DNA of 64,000 nucleotides from Miltoncostaea marina (GCF_018141525.1 NZ_CP064655.1:744001-808000); one strand, 5' to 3'. Positions 1-8,769 are shown, numbered from the stretch's first letter. The notes: generated by a model from the sequence alone, not told the origin. Program-made: numbers and translations.

Positions 1-38
1 CGGGCTCACCGTCTGGGGGGACGCGAGAGGGCGTACGT

Positions 39-200
39 CTACCGGCCGTCATCGAACCCGTCCGCTTGCTCGTAGCCCTTGAGGCGATCTACCGGGAAGA
101 GCTCCGCGCCGTCGTGAGCCGCCGCGGCGATCGCCGCGGTGGCGGGGAATCGTTGCCGATGCGCCGCATGGCGGCCAGGTGGGCGACGAGGGGGTGCAGC
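39..200 (-). pseudogene. possible decayed PIN-domain (VapC-like) C-terminus
   Basis: Read on the minus strand, one frame gives a stretch like HLAAMRRIGND, and the next frame continues with AAIAAAAHDGAELFPVDR and ends at a TAG at 39-41. Joining the two frames resembles the end of VapC-type PIN ribonucleases, where a phrase of the kind 'D..IAA.A..HGAEL...D' is common. No start codon or catalytic N-terminal half is seen, and the join needs a frame change near 145-150. Best described as a weak remnant; it could be chance similarity in GC-rich sequence. Confidence 0.25.
122..139. repeat. 18-bp perfect palindrome
   Basis: CCGCGGCGATCGCCGCGG equals its own reverse complement. It lies in a stretch with no confident gene. 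It might be a protein-binding site or simply a compositional accident; no partner copy was noticed nearby. Confidence 0.55.
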
Positions 201-590
201 TAGGCGCGGCCGATCAGCCCCCTGCGGCGCTAGGTGGGCGAACCGCTTCTGGTGCTCTCATGCTCGCTTCCGCTCAGGCCCGGGAGGGTGGCCGCTGCCC
301 CAGGGCCGAGCGGGTTGAGAACCCCGGCCCGGCGCACGCTGCGCCAGCCGGGGATCGACGTAGTTGACCCACGGCCAGCCCCTCGGCGCGCCCGCAGCTT
401 CTCCGTATCGGCGAGCGCGTCCTCGGCCGGACGCCGCGAGCCGGGTCGAGGACGACCACCCCGGGCCGCTGCCGACCGGCGAGGCGACCCCGCTAGACTC
501 GGTTGCTCGGGCAACGCTGACGCCGATGCGATGGCGCACCACTGGCTCCGTTAGCGGAACAAGAGTGGCACGCGGGCAGGCTGACGTCAC
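201..590. other. gene-poor stretch, nothing recognisable
   Basis: Several short open frames exist on both strands, but none has a ribosome-binding site, a recognisable domain or a convincing composition. I see no RNA gene or insertion sequence here. Its place just downstream of the tRNA 3' end would suit the edge of an integrated or decayed element, but no integrase or attachment repeat is visible inside the window. Confidence 0.4.
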
Positions 591-660
591 GACGGTGCGG
601 GGCGATTCCCCGCACCGTCTCCCGCACCGTCGACGACGTTCCCGCACCGTCCCGCACCGT
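591..660. repeat. iteron-like cluster of CCCGCACCGT with a 12-bp hairpin
   Basis: The ten-base word CCCGCACCGT occurs directly at 609-618, 621-630, 641-650 and 651-660, and once inverted at 592-601. The inverted copy and the first direct copy form a perfect 12-bp stem (591-602 with 608-619) around a five-base loop. There is no T-run after it and no gene ending into it, so it does not look like a terminator. Clustered direct repeats plus an inverted copy resemble binding sites for a replication, partition or recombination protein. Confidence 0.8.
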
Positions 661-706
661 ATTCGGACGCTTTCGGGGCTCTGGGGTAAATCGGCCCCGG
701 ACAGAC

Positions 707-732
707 GAAAGGCCCGGAAATCCGGGCCTTTC
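707..732 (-). terminator. intrinsic terminator of the initiator tRNA gene
   Basis: A near-perfect stem (707-718 with 721-732; core GGCCCGGA/TCCGGGCC) lies six bases past the tRNA 3' end. It is read on the minus strand and flanked by short T/A runs. Placement directly after the tRNA supports a rho-independent terminator. Confidence 0.75.
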
Positions 733-737
733 TGAGG

Positions 738-811
<74 letters not shown>

Positions 812-822
812 GCGGTCCAAGA

Positions 823-850
823 AGTGTAGCGCCTGCCTCCCGAGGGTCAA
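823..850 (-). promoter_or_regulatory. promoter of the initiator tRNA
   Basis: On the minus strand TTGACC (845-850) is followed after 16 bases by TACACT (823-828), and the mature tRNA starts about a dozen bases later. The -35 box overlaps the stop codon of the MOSC gene, so the upstream gene must be read into the tRNA promoter. Confidence 0.75.
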
Positions 851-1626
851 GCGCCGCCCGTCACGCGCACGGGGTCGCCCACCCGCACCCGGCCGGGACG
901 GGTCACCTGCGCGTAGACGCCGAACAGGTTCTCGCGGTCGCGGGCCAGGCCGGCGAGGACGCGGTTGTCGCGCTCGAGCGTGTCGGGGTCGAAGGTGGTG
1001 ACGGCGCAGCGCTCGGTCTCGACCACGATCCGCAGCTCGGGGCCGTCGTCGCCGATCGCGACGGTGCGGCCGACCCAGGCGGCCTCGGCGAAGGGTTCGT
1101 CGTCGTCGGTCTCGAGGACGAGGTTGGCGCGGAAGCGGCGGCGGTCGAGCGGCTCGCCGGCGGTCCAGCCGGCGGCGGCGGCGAGGGAGGCGAGGGTGAC
1201 GAGGTGGATGGGGGCGGCGTCGTGGACGCCCAGCGGGCTGCGCACCAGGCGGACGCCACGGCCGAGGGTGCGGCCGAGCTCGTCGGCGACCGCGGGGTCG
1301 TCCCAGGGGACGGTGAGGCCGGCAGGGGTGGTGACCTCGACGCCCTCGCCGACCTCGACGCGGGCCGCGGCGTCGGCCTCGGCCTCGGCCGCGGCCAGAG
1401 CCTCGACGCCGGCCCCGGCGCCGGCCCGGGCACCGACGCAGCGCGCGGCGAACCCGAGCATGTGGCGCGCGCGGCGGGCGGTGAGGGTCTCGCCGTCGTC
1501 GGCGACGGCCACGTGGCAGCGGTCGCCGAGGATGCCGAACGGCCCGACGAACGCCGTGCGGAGCCGCTCGCCCCCGAACGACTTCACGGGGAAGCGCCAG
1601 AGGTCCGAGACGATCCCGGCGGTCAC
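847..1626 (-). CDS. MOSC domain protein
   Basis: A 259-residue protein with an N-terminal beta-barrel phrase (WRFPVKSFGGERL, then GDR) and a C-terminal MOSC core containing the conserved cysteine in ETERCAVTTFDP and the ending RVGDPVRV. MOSC proteins resemble the C-terminal domain of molybdenum cofactor sulfurases and bind or transfer sulfur or molybdenum cofactor. The substrate of this one cannot be read from sequence. It starts with GTG ten bases after the stop of the small membrane protein and probably shares its leaderless promoter. No molybdoenzyme gene is nearby. Confidence 0.88.
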   Translation of the reverse strand: MTAGIVSDLWRFPVKSFGGERLRTAFVGPFGILGDRCHVAVADDGETLTARRARHMLGFAARCVGARAGAGAGVEALAAAEAEADAAARVEVGEGVEVTTPAGLTVPWDDPAVADELGRTLGRGVRLVRSPLGVHDAAPIHLVTLASLAAAAGWTAGEPLDRRRFRANLVLETDDDEPFAEAAWVGRTVAIGDDGPELRIVVETERCAVTTFDPDTLERDNRVLAGLARDRENLFGVYAQVTRPGRVRVGDPVRVTGGA

Positions 1627-1636
1627 GGCGGGGGCG

Positions 1637-1813
1637 TCAGCGGGTGAGGGCGAGGACGACGATGACGATCACGAGGACCGCGAGGCCGGCGTAGACCCAC
1701 CGCAGCACCGTGCGTCGCACCTCGTAGAGCTCGCGGATGCGGGCCTGGGACTGCTCGAGCTTCTCCGGGTCGCGCAGCGGCTCGGGCTCGGGTTCCTCGT
1801 CGTCGTACGCCAT
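1637..1813 (-). CDS. small single-pass membrane protein, 58 residues
   Basis: The product has an acidic Pro/Glu-rich N-terminus (MAYDDEEPEPEPLRDPEK), a charged helical stretch (EQSQARIRELYEVRRTVLR) and one membrane helix (about residues 40-56) ending in LTR. It resembles many short actinobacterial membrane proteins of unknown role. The start is supported by a -10 box TAGCAT exactly six bases upstream, which suggests a leaderless message. It is the first gene of a two-gene unit with the MOSC protein. Confidence 0.8.
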   Translation of the reverse strand: MAYDDEEPEPEPLRDPEKLEQSQARIRELYEVRRTVLRWVYAGLAVLVIVIVVLALTR

Positions 1814-1819
1814 GGCGCG

Positions 1820-1825
1820 ATGCTA
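1820..1825 (-). promoter_or_regulatory. leaderless -10 box for the small membrane protein/MOSC unit
   Basis: TAGCAT on the minus strand ends six bases before the ATG at 1813, and no ribosome-binding site fits between them. The same spacing recurs at many genes in this window. Confidence 0.65.
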
Positions 1826-1832
1826 CCCCCGC

Positions 1833-1869
1833 AACGAGCGAGGGGCCCGTCGCCGGGCCCCTCGTCGTT
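1833..1869 (-). terminator. terminator after rpoD
   Basis: A perfect 11-bp GC stem (1839-1849 with 1854-1864, loop TCGC) is extended by five more pairs around one bulged base. It lies 26 bases past the rpoD stop and before the divergently placed promoter of the small membrane gene. The arms are followed by only short T runs. Confidence 0.75.
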
Positions 1870-1894
1870 CACCTCGTCCGCTGCGCGCGGGGCG

Positions 1895-2980
1895 CTACGC
1901 GACGTCGCGCAGGCGCTGCGCCTCGGCGAGGCTAGCCAGCTTCTGCAGCGACTGGTTCTCGATCTGGCGGATGCGCTCCCGCGTGACGTTGAACGTCCGC
2001 CCGACCTCGTCGAGCGTGCGGGGGTGCTCGCCGCCGAGCCCGTAGCGCAGCTCCAGCACGCGGCGCTCCCGGTATGAGAGCGAGTTGAGGACGTCGCGCA
2101 GGGCCTCGTTGCGGAGGACGGTCTCGGCCGCCGCCTCGGGGGCGACCGCCTTCTCGTCCGCCAGGAACTGGCCGAACTCCGACTCCTCGTCGTCGCCCAC
2201 CGGCTTCTCGAGCGAGACCGGCGTCTGCGCGCTGCGCTTGATCGACTCGACCTCCGCCTCCGGCAGCTTGACCGCGTCGGCGATCTCGGGGATGGACGGC
2301 TCGCGGCCCAGCTCGCTGACGAGCTTGCGCTCGGCGCGGTTGATCTTGTTGAGCTTCTCGACGACGTGGACCGGCATCCGGATGGTGCGGCCCTTGTCGG
2401 CGATCGCGCGGGCGACGGCCTGGCGGATCCACCAGGTCGCGTAGGTCGAGAACTTGAAGCCCTTGCGGTAGTCGAACTTCTCCGCCGCGCGCACCAGGCC
2501 GAGCGTGCCCTCCTGGATCAGGTCGAGGAAGGCCAGCCCCTGGTTGCGGTAGTTCTTCGCGATGGAGACGACGAGGCGCAGGTTGGCCTCGACCATCTTC
2601 TTCTTGGCGCCGAGGTCGCCCAGCTCGATGAGCTTGGCCAGCTCGACCTCCTGGGCGGCCGTGAGCAGCGGCACGCGGCCCACGTCCTTGAGGAAGAGCT
2701 GGAGCGCGTCGGTGCTGGTGTCCGCCTTCAGGTTGAGCTTGCGCGGCGGCCGGTCGGCGGCCTCGGCGATCGCGGCCAGCCGGTCGCGCGCCTCCTGATC
2801 CTCCACCAGCTCGACCCCGAGCTCGTCGAGGTGACGGTACAGCTCCTCCGCGGCGCCCTCGTCGAGGGAGACGCCCTCGACCGACTTGGCGACCTCGTCG
2901 ATGCTCAGGAAGCCCTGCTCCTGCCCGCGTGCGAGCAGCTGCTGGACCTCCTCCAGCTCGACCATCTCACTCACCGTCAT
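1895..2980 (-). CDS. rpoD: housekeeping RNA polymerase sigma factor (RpoD/SigA)
   Basis: A 361-residue group 1 sigma-70 factor. Region 1.1-like sequence is at the N-terminus, and region 1.2 follows at [12 protein letters not shown]. Region 2 carries [35 protein letters not shown] and [12 protein letters not shown], which contact core polymerase and the -10 box. Region 3 has [15 protein letters not shown]. Region 4 ends with [20 protein letters not shown], the -35 recognition helix. The start at ATG 2980 is chosen because GGAGGT lies six bases upstream; an in-frame start 17 codons earlier has no such site. It directs most transcription in the cell. Confidence 0.97.
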   Translation of the reverse strand: MTVSEMVELEEVQQLLARGQEQGFLSIDEVAKSVEGVSLDEGAAEELYRHLDELGVELVEDQEARDRLAAIAEAADRPPRKLNLKADTSTDALQLFLKDVGRVPLLTAAQEVELAKLIELGDLGAKKKMVEANLRLVVSIAKNYRNQGLAFLDLIQEGTLGLVRAAEKFDYRKGFKFSTYATWWIRQAVARAIADKGRTIRMPVHVVEKLNKINRAERKLVSELGREPSIPEIADAVKLPEAEVESIKRSAQTPVSLEKPVGDDEESEFGQFLADEKAVAPEAAAETVLRNEALRDVLNSLSYRERRVLELRYGLGGEHPRTLDEVGRTFNVTRERIRQIENQSLQKLASLAEAQRLRDVA

Positions 2981-3068
2981 GTCCTCACCTCCGGCTGGAC
3001 GCCATCGGAGCGCGTGGCCGAATCCACGCATCCCACGGCCGGCCGTCCACTGCGAACGCCCGTTCGGG

Positions 3069-3096
3069 ATGGTAACGCTTCACTCTTTGAAGTCAA
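3069..3096 (-). promoter_or_regulatory. sigma-70 promoter of rpoD
   Basis: TTGACT (3091-3096) and TACCAT (3069-3074) are separated by 16 bases on the minus strand, about 90 bases before the rpoD start, giving a leader of roughly 80 bases. The rest of 2981-3297 holds no gene that I can support. Confidence 0.7.
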
Positions 3097-3297
3097 GGAC
3101 GACACCAGCCTCCGAGCTGTCGGTCGGCATCCGGCTCCCGAGCCGTCAACCTTCTCTACGGGCCCCTCGGCAGATCGGATCCCCGGCCGGTTCACGGCGG
3201 TAGGGATCCTCTTTGCCCACACTGACGTCGGATCCAACCAGGGCCGCCTTAAGCGGCGATTAAGCGGGAATGCGGACCGGGTGAACTCGCGTCGTGC

Positions 3298-4026
3298 TCA
3301 TGGGTTTCGGCCGGTCGGGGGGTTTTCGAGAGCCTCGACGAGCGCGCGGGCCGTCAGGCCCAGGCGCGTGCCCGGCCCGAGCGACGCCGCGCGCCGCAGC
3401 GCCTGGGCGGCCTGCGCCCCGCGCCGGCGGTAGACCTCGAGCCACCCCTGGTTGAACGCCACGAGCTGGCTGCGCGGGTGGGCGCGCGCCAGGCGCTCGA
3501 GCTGCGTCGCGGCCGCCTGCCCGGCCGCCGGGTCGGCCGTGGCGCCGACCAGCGCCAGCCCCACGCGGGCCGCGACCTCGTCGCCGCCGATCGCGATGGC
3601 GCGGCGGTAGGCCGCGGCCGCGCCATCGTCGTCGCCCGAGAGCTGCAGCACGGTGCCGAGCTCCACGTGGCGCCGCGCGGGGGCGTCGGCGGTGGCGAGG
3701 GCCCGCAGGCGCTCGGCCTGCTCGGCGGGCTGCAGGTCGGCGAGGCCCGCCGGCAGCGGCCGGTCGAGCACGACCGCGAGCGGCGGCAGCCGGCCGGCGA
3801 GACCCCCCTGGTCGCCGTGCTCGCCCTCCGGCGCCTCCGGCGTGGTGACCACCGGGCCGGGCACGGCCGGCTGGGCGGCGTCGCGCTCGCCCGCGCCCAC
3901 CGGGTCGTCCAGCGCCCGGGCGCCCAGCAGCGCGCCGCCGGCGACGACCACCCACACGACGAGCACGGCGGCGAGCCGCCGGCCGGGGACGCGGGGGCGG
4001 CCGGGGCTGGGTCTGTTCGCGGTCAC
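3298..4026 (-). CDS. membrane-anchored TPR-like protein
   Basis: A 242-residue protein: short basic N-terminus, one membrane helix (about residues 17-37, LAAVLVVWVVVAGGALLG), an acidic Pro-rich linker, then helical repeats of the tetratricopeptide kind (LGTVLQLSGDDDGAAAAYRRA and VAARVGLALVGATAD...). TPR domains bind other proteins; the partner is unknown. The GTG start is preceded by TAACGT eight bases upstream and no ribosome-binding site, so it is probably leaderless. It is divergent from the PilT-like gene. Confidence 0.7.
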   Translation of the reverse strand: MTANRPSPGRPRVPGRRLAAVLVVWVVVAGGALLGARALDDPVGAGERDAAQPAVPGPVVTTPEAPEGEHGDQGGLAGRLPPLAVVLDRPLPAGLADLQPAEQAERLRALATADAPARRHVELGTVLQLSGDDDGAAAAYRRAIAIGGDEVAARVGLALVGATADPAAGQAAATQLERLARAHPRSQLVAFNQGWLEVYRRRGAQAAQALRRAASLGPGTRLGLTARALVEALENPPTGRNP

Positions 4027-4134
4027 GGCCCTGGACGTTAGCGGGCGCGCCGCCGGGGCCCGTCCCGGCCGCGGGGGACGGACGTCGTCGGCGCCGCGCT
4101 CATGCCGGGGCCCGCGCCTGCCGAAGGAGCCTGC

Positions 4135-5262
4135 GTGACCCAGACCGCGGACCCGGGGAGCCCCGACCTCCAGGCGCTGCTGACGCGCGCCGTGGAGATG
4201 GGCGCGAGCGACCTCCACCTGAAGGTGCCGGCCCGGCCGGTGGTGCGGGTGCACGGCGGGCTGACGCCGATCCCCGGCGTGCGGCCGCTGACGGTGCACG
4301 ACACCGTGCGCTTCGCCGACGAGATCCTGCGCGGCCAGGACGACAAGCGCGCGGAGCTCGAGCAGATGGGCGAGACGGACCTCTCGCACGCCCGCGAGGG
4401 CCTGGGGCGCTTCCGGGTCAACCTCTTCCGCCAGCGCGGGTCGATCAGCCTCGTGCTGCGGGTGGTGCCCTTCAAGGTGCTGTCGATCGAGGACCTCTCG
4501 TTGCCGCCGGTCGTCGGCACGCTGGCCGACGAGGAGCGCGGCATCGTGCTCGTGACGGGCACCACCGGGTCCGGCAAGAGCACCACGCTCGCCGCGATGA
4601 TCGACCGGATCAACCGCACCTCGCACAAGCACGTGGTGACGATCGAGGACCCCATCGAGATCCTCCACGTCGACCGCGCCTCGCTGATCAACCAGCGCGA
4701 GGTCGGCCTCGACACCGAGTCGTTCGGCAGCGCCCTGCGCCGGGTGCTGCGCCAGGACCCGGACGTGATCATGATCGGCGAGATCCGCGACCTGGTCACG
4801 ATGGAGACGGCGCTCAACGCCGCCGAGACCGGCCACCTGGTGCTGTCGACCATGCACACCCTCGACGCCACCGAGACGGTCAACCGGGCGATCGGCTTCT
4901 TCCCGCTGCACCAGCAGGGCCAGGTGCGCGCCATGCTCGCCGGCACGCTGCGCGGGGTGGTCTCGCAGCGCCTCGTGCGCACGCTCGACGGGCACGGCCG
5001 CGTGCCGGCGGTCGAGGTGCTGGTCACCACCGGCCGGGCCCGCGACATGATCGTGAACCCCGACGAGACGGGCCGCCTGCACGAGGTGATCCGCGACGGC
5101 GACTACTACGGCATGCAGACCTTCGACCAGTCGCTGTTCGGCCACGTGACCGCCGGCCGGGTGAGCCTGGCGGCCGCGATGGAGGCCGCCTCGAGCCCGC
5201 ACGACTTCAAGCTGATGCTGGACGCTGGCGCCGCGCGCCGCACCGCCGAGCAGTACGCCTGA
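4135..5262 (+). CDS. pilT: PilT-family type IV pilus ATPase
   Basis: A 375-residue hexameric secretion ATPase. The N-terminal domain (ASDLHLKVPARPVVRVHG) is typical of PilT. The Walker A motif GTTGSGKST is at residues 142-150, then IEDPIE, and RQDPDVIMIGEIRD with Walker B. The His box is around LSTMHTLDATETVNR. PilT normally retracts type IV pili at the inner membrane. GTG 4135 is chosen because AAGGAG lies five bases upstream. No other pilus gene is in the window, so whether it serves pilus retraction or another secretion role is open. Confidence 0.9.
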   Translation: MTQTADPGSPDLQALLTRAVEMGASDLHLKVPARPVVRVHGGLTPIPGVRPLTVHDTVRFADEILRGQDDKRAELEQMGETDLSHAREGLGRFRVNLFRQRGSISLVLRVVPFKVLSIEDLSLPPVVGTLADEERGIVLVTGTTGSGKSTTLAAMIDRINRTSHKHVVTIEDPIEILHVDRASLINQREVGLDTESFGSALRRVLRQDPDVIMIGEIRDLVTMETALNAAETGHLVLSTMHTLDATETVNRAIGFFPLHQQGQVRAMLAGTLRGVVSQRLVRTLDGHGRVPAVEVLVTTGRARDMIVNPDETGRLHEVIRDGDYYGMQTFDQSLFGHVTAGRVSLAAAMEAASSPHDFKLMLDAGAARRTAEQYA

Positions 5263-5321
5263 GCGCCCGCCCGGCGCCGGCTCGGGGATTTCGTGACGCG
5301 GTGGTATCGTCCGTTGCGACC

Positions 5322-5717
5322 ATGAGGGCCCTCGCACCCGCGGAACCCGCCGCGACCGAATGCCCGGTCGTCGCCACGGCGCGCATCGTGTCCGGCAAGT
5401 GGACGCTCCTGATGCTGCGCGACCTGGCCGAGGGGCCGCGCCGCTTCAGCGCGCTGCAGCGCTCGCTGGAGGGCATCAGCCCGCGCACCCTGTCGATCCG
5501 GCTGCGCGCGCTGGAGGAGGAGGGCATCGTGGAGCGGCGCGAGTACGCCGAGATGCCGCCGCGGGTGGAGTACCGCCTGACGGCCAAGGGCGCCGACCTG
5601 GTGCCGATCGTGGAGGCCATGCGCCGCTACGGCAGCCGCTGGCTCGGCGCCGCCGAGCACTGCGACGAGGCCGCCGTCGGCCTCACCCCGCTCAGGAGCG
5701 CCGCGGCCTCGCGCTAG
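5322..5717 (+). CDS. HxlR-family winged-helix regulator
   Basis: 131 residues. The opening ECPVVATARIVSGKWTLLML and the winged-helix core (FSALQRSLEGISPRTLSIRL, then LEEEGIVERREY and VEYRLTAKG) are diagnostic of HxlR regulators. These often have a redox-sensitive N-terminal cysteine; one is present (ECP). TATCGT lies 11 bases before the ATG, with no ribosome-binding site. The gene converges on the methyltransferase and their stop codons overlap in CTAG. Confidence 0.88.
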   Translation: MRALAPAEPAATECPVVATARIVSGKWTLLMLRDLAEGPRRFSALQRSLEGISPRTLSIRLRALEEEGIVERREYAEMPPRVEYRLTAKGADLVPIVEAMRRYGSRWLGAAEHCDEAAVGLTPLRSAAASR

Positions 5718-6634
5718 CCGGGCCGCCGCGTGCGCAGGAAGCGCAGCGGCAGGTAGAGCGTGTGGGGGGTGCGGCGCTCGAGCACCCGGCGCAGCTCGTC
5801 GCGGCCCTCCTCGCCGAGCACCCGGGCGATGTAGGTGCGCCCGAAGAGGGCCCAGGCGTCCTCGACGTCCTCCATCACCACGGCGAACTGGACGTCCTGC
5901 TCCTCGACCGTGGCCAGGCCGACCTCGCGGAAGGCGTAGGCGTCGGCGGGCTCGTGCGGGATGCTGGCCCGGCTGGCGCGGCCGGCCAGCGCCCCCGGGG
6001 CATGGCGGCCGACCACGGCGATGACCGCCCCCATGAACGAGGCGTCGATCGGGCGCAGGCGGTCGAAGGCGGTCACCGAGGCCACGAACCGCCCGCCCGG
6101 GCGCAGGATGCGGAAGACCTCGGTGAGCACCGGCTCGAGGTCGTCCACGGTGTCGAGCACCATGCTCGCCAGGGCGCAGTCGAAGGTGCGGTCGGGGACG
6201 GTGCCGAGGCGGCGGACGTCGCCGCGCCGGTAGAGCACGGGCAGCTCCGGGTCGGTGCGCGACCGGGCCTCGTCGAGCGCCTCGGGGCTCATGTCGATGC
6301 CCACCACCATGCCCTCGGGGCCGGTCAGGCGGGCGGCGGCGCGCGTGGCCCCGCCGGAGCCGCAGCCGAGGTCGACCACCTGCTCGCCGGGCACGATGGG
6401 CGCCCACGAGACCAGCGTCTCGTAGAGGTGCACGCCGCGGTTGCCGGGCAGCGGCGCCAGCGACTCCTCGGTGGCGGCCGGGTCGAGCGCGTGCACCGCG
6501 CGGTAGAAGCGCGAGGCCAGCGAGCCGGTCAGTGGGGCGCCGCCGGCCACGAGCTCGCGGACCTCCTCGAGCTCGTCCTCCGGCCGCCGCTCGAGCGGCG
6601 GCGCGGCCGCCGGCGGTGGGTCGTGCGCGTCCAC
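5714..6634 (-). CDS. class I SAM-dependent methyltransferase
   Basis: 306 residues. The SAM-binding motif I is VVDLGCGSGGATRAAARL, followed by the acidic loop (VGIDMSPEALDEAR) and motif IV-like DCALASMVLDTVDDLEP, with the RILRPGGRFV strand after it. This order is typical of UbiE/arsenite-type small-molecule methyltransferases. The substrate cannot be inferred. A -10 box TACAGT (6641-6646) ends exactly six bases before the GTG start, so the message is probably leaderless. Confidence 0.88.
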   Translation of the reverse strand: MDAHDPPPAAAPPLERRPEDELEEVRELVAGGAPLTGSLASRFYRAVHALDPAATEESLAPLPGNRGVHLYETLVSWAPIVPGEQVVDLGCGSGGATRAAARLTGPEGMVVGIDMSPEALDEARSRTDPELPVLYRRGDVRRLGTVPDRTFDCALASMVLDTVDDLEPVLTEVFRILRPGGRFVASVTAFDRLRPIDASFMGAVIAVVGRHAPGALAGRASRASIPHEPADAYAFREVGLATVEEQDVQFAVVMEDVEDAWALFGRTYIARVLGEEGRDELRRVLERRTPHTLYLPLRFLRTRRPG

Positions 6635-6659
6635 GCGGGGACTGTATCCCCGGGGCGGC

Positions 6660-7655
6660 TCAGCCGGCCGCCGCGGGGGCGAACGGCGCGGCCGGCACCC
6701 GCGGCGGGCGCCCGAGCACCAGGTCGGCGACCAACTCGCCGGTGGCGGGCGCGAGCAGGATGCCGTTGCGGAAGTGGCCGACCGCGGCGACCACGCCGGG
6801 CGCCACCTCGCCGATCGTCGGTGCCGGCACCGGCGACCAGGGCCGGAAGCCCGCCCAGGCGTCGATCCGGGCGCCCAGGCCGGGGATGGCCCCGCGGGCC
6901 CAGCGCTCGAGCCGGTCGAGGTCCTCGGCCACGGTGGCGGCGGCGAAGCCGGCGTCCTCCATCGTCGTGCCGGCCACCACGCGCCCGTCCGCGCGCGGCA
7001 CGGCCACGCCCTCGTTGACGGGCTCCATCAGGATGGTCCCGAGCCGGCCGCGGTCGAAGAGCAGCATCTGGCCGCGCCGGGGCGCGACCGGCAGGTCGAG
7101 GCCCGCCTCGGCCAGGTGCGCGGCCGCCCAGGCGCCGGTGGCCACCACCACGACGTCGGCCCGCGCGCGCAGCTCCTCGAGCGGCGGGGCGGGGCGGGCC
7201 TCCACGGTGATGCCGCCGAGCAGCGCGCCCGCCGCGCGCGGGGGGCGCACGAGGCCGACGCCGGGGAAGCGCATCGCCGGCTCCGCCGACCCGTCGGCCC
7301 GGGTCCAGAGGACCTCCTCGACCGGCAGCCCGCGGGCCTCGCGCCAGTCCCGCCAGGCGGGGTCGCCGCCCAGCACGGTCACGCCGGGCCGGCGCAGCTC
7401 GACCTGGGGCGCCCGCGCGGCGAGGTCGTCCCACAGCTCCAGGCTGCGCGCCGCCAGCGCGTGGACGTGGTCCGGCAGGCGCTCGGGGTGGGAGGGGGAG
7501 AGGATGCCCGCCGCGGCCCAGCTGCCCGCCGCCCGGCCGGCGCCCGGGTCGAGCACCCGCACCCGCGCGCCGCCGTCGGCCAGGTGGCGGGCGCAGGCCG
7601 CGCCGACGACCCCGGCGCCCAGCACCACCACCCGCGGACCGGTGCCCGGCGCCAC
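6660..7655 (-). CDS. thiO: FAD-dependent amino-acid oxidase (glycine oxidase ThiO type)
   Basis: 331 residues with a Rossmann FAD motif at the start (VVVLGAGVVGAACARHLADG), a DAO fold, VVVATGAWA in the middle and the closing phrase VAAVGHFRNGILLAPATG. It is closest to ThiO, which oxidises glycine to iminoglycine for thiamine thiazole synthesis, but other DAO-family substrates are possible. No other thi gene is nearby. It starts at GTG four bases after the upstream ATPase gene and is the last gene of that operon, so its role may be tied to that context instead. Confidence 0.75.
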   Translation of the reverse strand: MAPGTGPRVVVLGAGVVGAACARHLADGGARVRVLDPGAGRAAGSWAAAGILSPSHPERLPDHVHALAARSLELWDDLAARAPQVELRRPGVTVLGGDPAWRDWREARGLPVEEVLWTRADGSAEPAMRFPGVGLVRPPRAAGALLGGITVEARPAPPLEELRARADVVVVATGAWAAAHLAEAGLDLPVAPRRGQMLLFDRGRLGTILMEPVNEGVAVPRADGRVVAGTTMEDAGFAAATVAEDLDRLERWARGAIPGLGARIDAWAGFRPWSPVPAPTIGEVAPGVVAAVGHFRNGILLAPATGELVADLVLGRPPRVPAAPFAPAAAG

Positions 7656-7659
7656 GCCG

Positions 7660-8769
7660 CTAGGCGCCGAGGGCGGCGCCCACCTCGGCGATGCCGGCCA
7701 GCTCAACCGGCTCGCGCGCGAGCGCCGGCACCTCCACCACCCGGCGGCCGCCGATCGCGCCCGTCAGCCCCTCGCGCGCGTCGAGGTCGCGCAGCCCCAG
7801 GGTCTGCCGCTCCTCCAGCGTGGCGGCGGCGTGGCGCGCCAGCGCGCCGGGGTCGTGGGCGCCGGCGTCGGCCAGGGCGGCCTCGAGCGCCCCGGCGCGC
7901 GGCAGGCCGCCGGGCGGCAGCGGGTGGACCCGGTTGAGCACCACCCCGAGCAGCGGGAAGCCCTCGGCGTCGAGCCGCTCGGCCAGCGCCACGGCCTGCC
8001 CCAGCGGGTCGGGCTCGGGCGCCGACACGATCACGAACGCCGCCTCGGGCGAGCCCAGCAGGCGCCGCACCGCCATCGCGCGCTCGGCGAAGCCGCCGTA
8101 CATGCCCTCGAAGCCCGCCAGGAAGTCGCCGACGTCGCGCAGCAGCTGGGCGCCGGTCAGCCGCTCCAGCAGCGACAGCACCGTGCCGCTGCCGGCGTGG
8201 AGGATCTTCCACCCGAGGCCCCCGGCGGCGAGGCCCGGCCGCACCAGCATGCGCAGCGCGCGCCCCTCGATGAAGCGGGTGATGCGCTCCGGCGCGTCGA
8301 GGAAGTCGAGCGCGTTGGTGGCGGGCGGGGTGTCGAGCACGATGTGGTCGTAGCCGCCCTCCTCCACGAGCTCGTGGAGGCGCTCGACCGCCATGTACTC
8401 CTGGGCGCCCGCGACCGCCCCGGAGAGGTGGCGGTAGATGCGGTTGCCGAGCACCCGCTCGCGCGCGGCCTCGTCGGGCGCGTAGCGGGTCACGAGGCGG
8501 TCGAAGGTCGCCTTCGCGTCGAGCTGCAGCGCCCACAGCTCGCCGCCGGCGCCGAGCAGCTCGTGCGCCGGCACGCGCTGGGGCTGGTCGGCGAGGCCGT
8601 GCATGCCGAGGGCGGAGGCGAGCCGCCGCGCCGGGTCGATGGTGACCACCGCCACCCGCCGGCCGCGGCCGGCGAGCCGCAGGCCGAGGGCCGCCGACAC
8701 GGTCGTCTTGCCCACGCCGCCGGCGCCCGCGCACACCACGAGCCTGCGCCCGGCGAGCTCGTCGATCAC
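7660..8769 (-). CDS. ArsA/GET3-like ATPase, second of a pair
   Basis: 369 residues. The deviant Walker A motif GAGGVGKTT is near the N-terminus, followed by TIDPARRLASALG (switch-like) and VLDTPPATNALDF (the conserved DTPPA phrase). These are hallmarks of the anion-transporting ATPase family. In mycobacteria a similar pair (Rv3679-Rv3680) works as a heterodimer in detoxification; I infer an equivalent pair here. The start codon GTG overlaps the stop of the first ATPase (GTGA), implying coupled translation and equal amounts. Confidence 0.88.
   Translation of the reverse strand: MIDELAGRRLVVCAGAGGVGKTTVSAALGLRLAGRGRRVAVVTIDPARRLASALGMHGLADQPQRVPAHELLGAGGELWALQLDAKATFDRLVTRYAPDEAARERVLGNRIYRHLSGAVAGAQEYMAVERLHELVEEGGYDHIVLDTPPATNALDFLDAPERITRFIEGRALRMLVRPGLAAGGLGWKILHAGSGTVLSLLERLTGAQLLRDVGDFLAGFEGMYGGFAERAMAVRRLLGSPEAAFVIVSAPEPDPLGQAVALAERLDAEGFPLLGVVLNRVHPLPPGGLPRAGALEAALADAGAHDPGALARHAAATLEERQTLGLRDLDAREGLTGAIGGRRVVEVPALAREPVELAGIAEVGAALGA

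Noticed and set aside
591-619. The 12-bp hairpin as a terminator
   Set aside because: There is no T-run and no gene ends into it; extra direct copies of the same word argue for binding sites instead.
179-735. Several short open frames before the tRNA
   Set aside because: None has a ribosome-binding site, a domain or conserved-looking composition.
6635-7655. A riboswitch or thiamine signal before the ThiO-like gene
   Set aside because: The gene follows the ATPase gene by four bases and there is no space for a leader; nothing like a thiamine element is seen.
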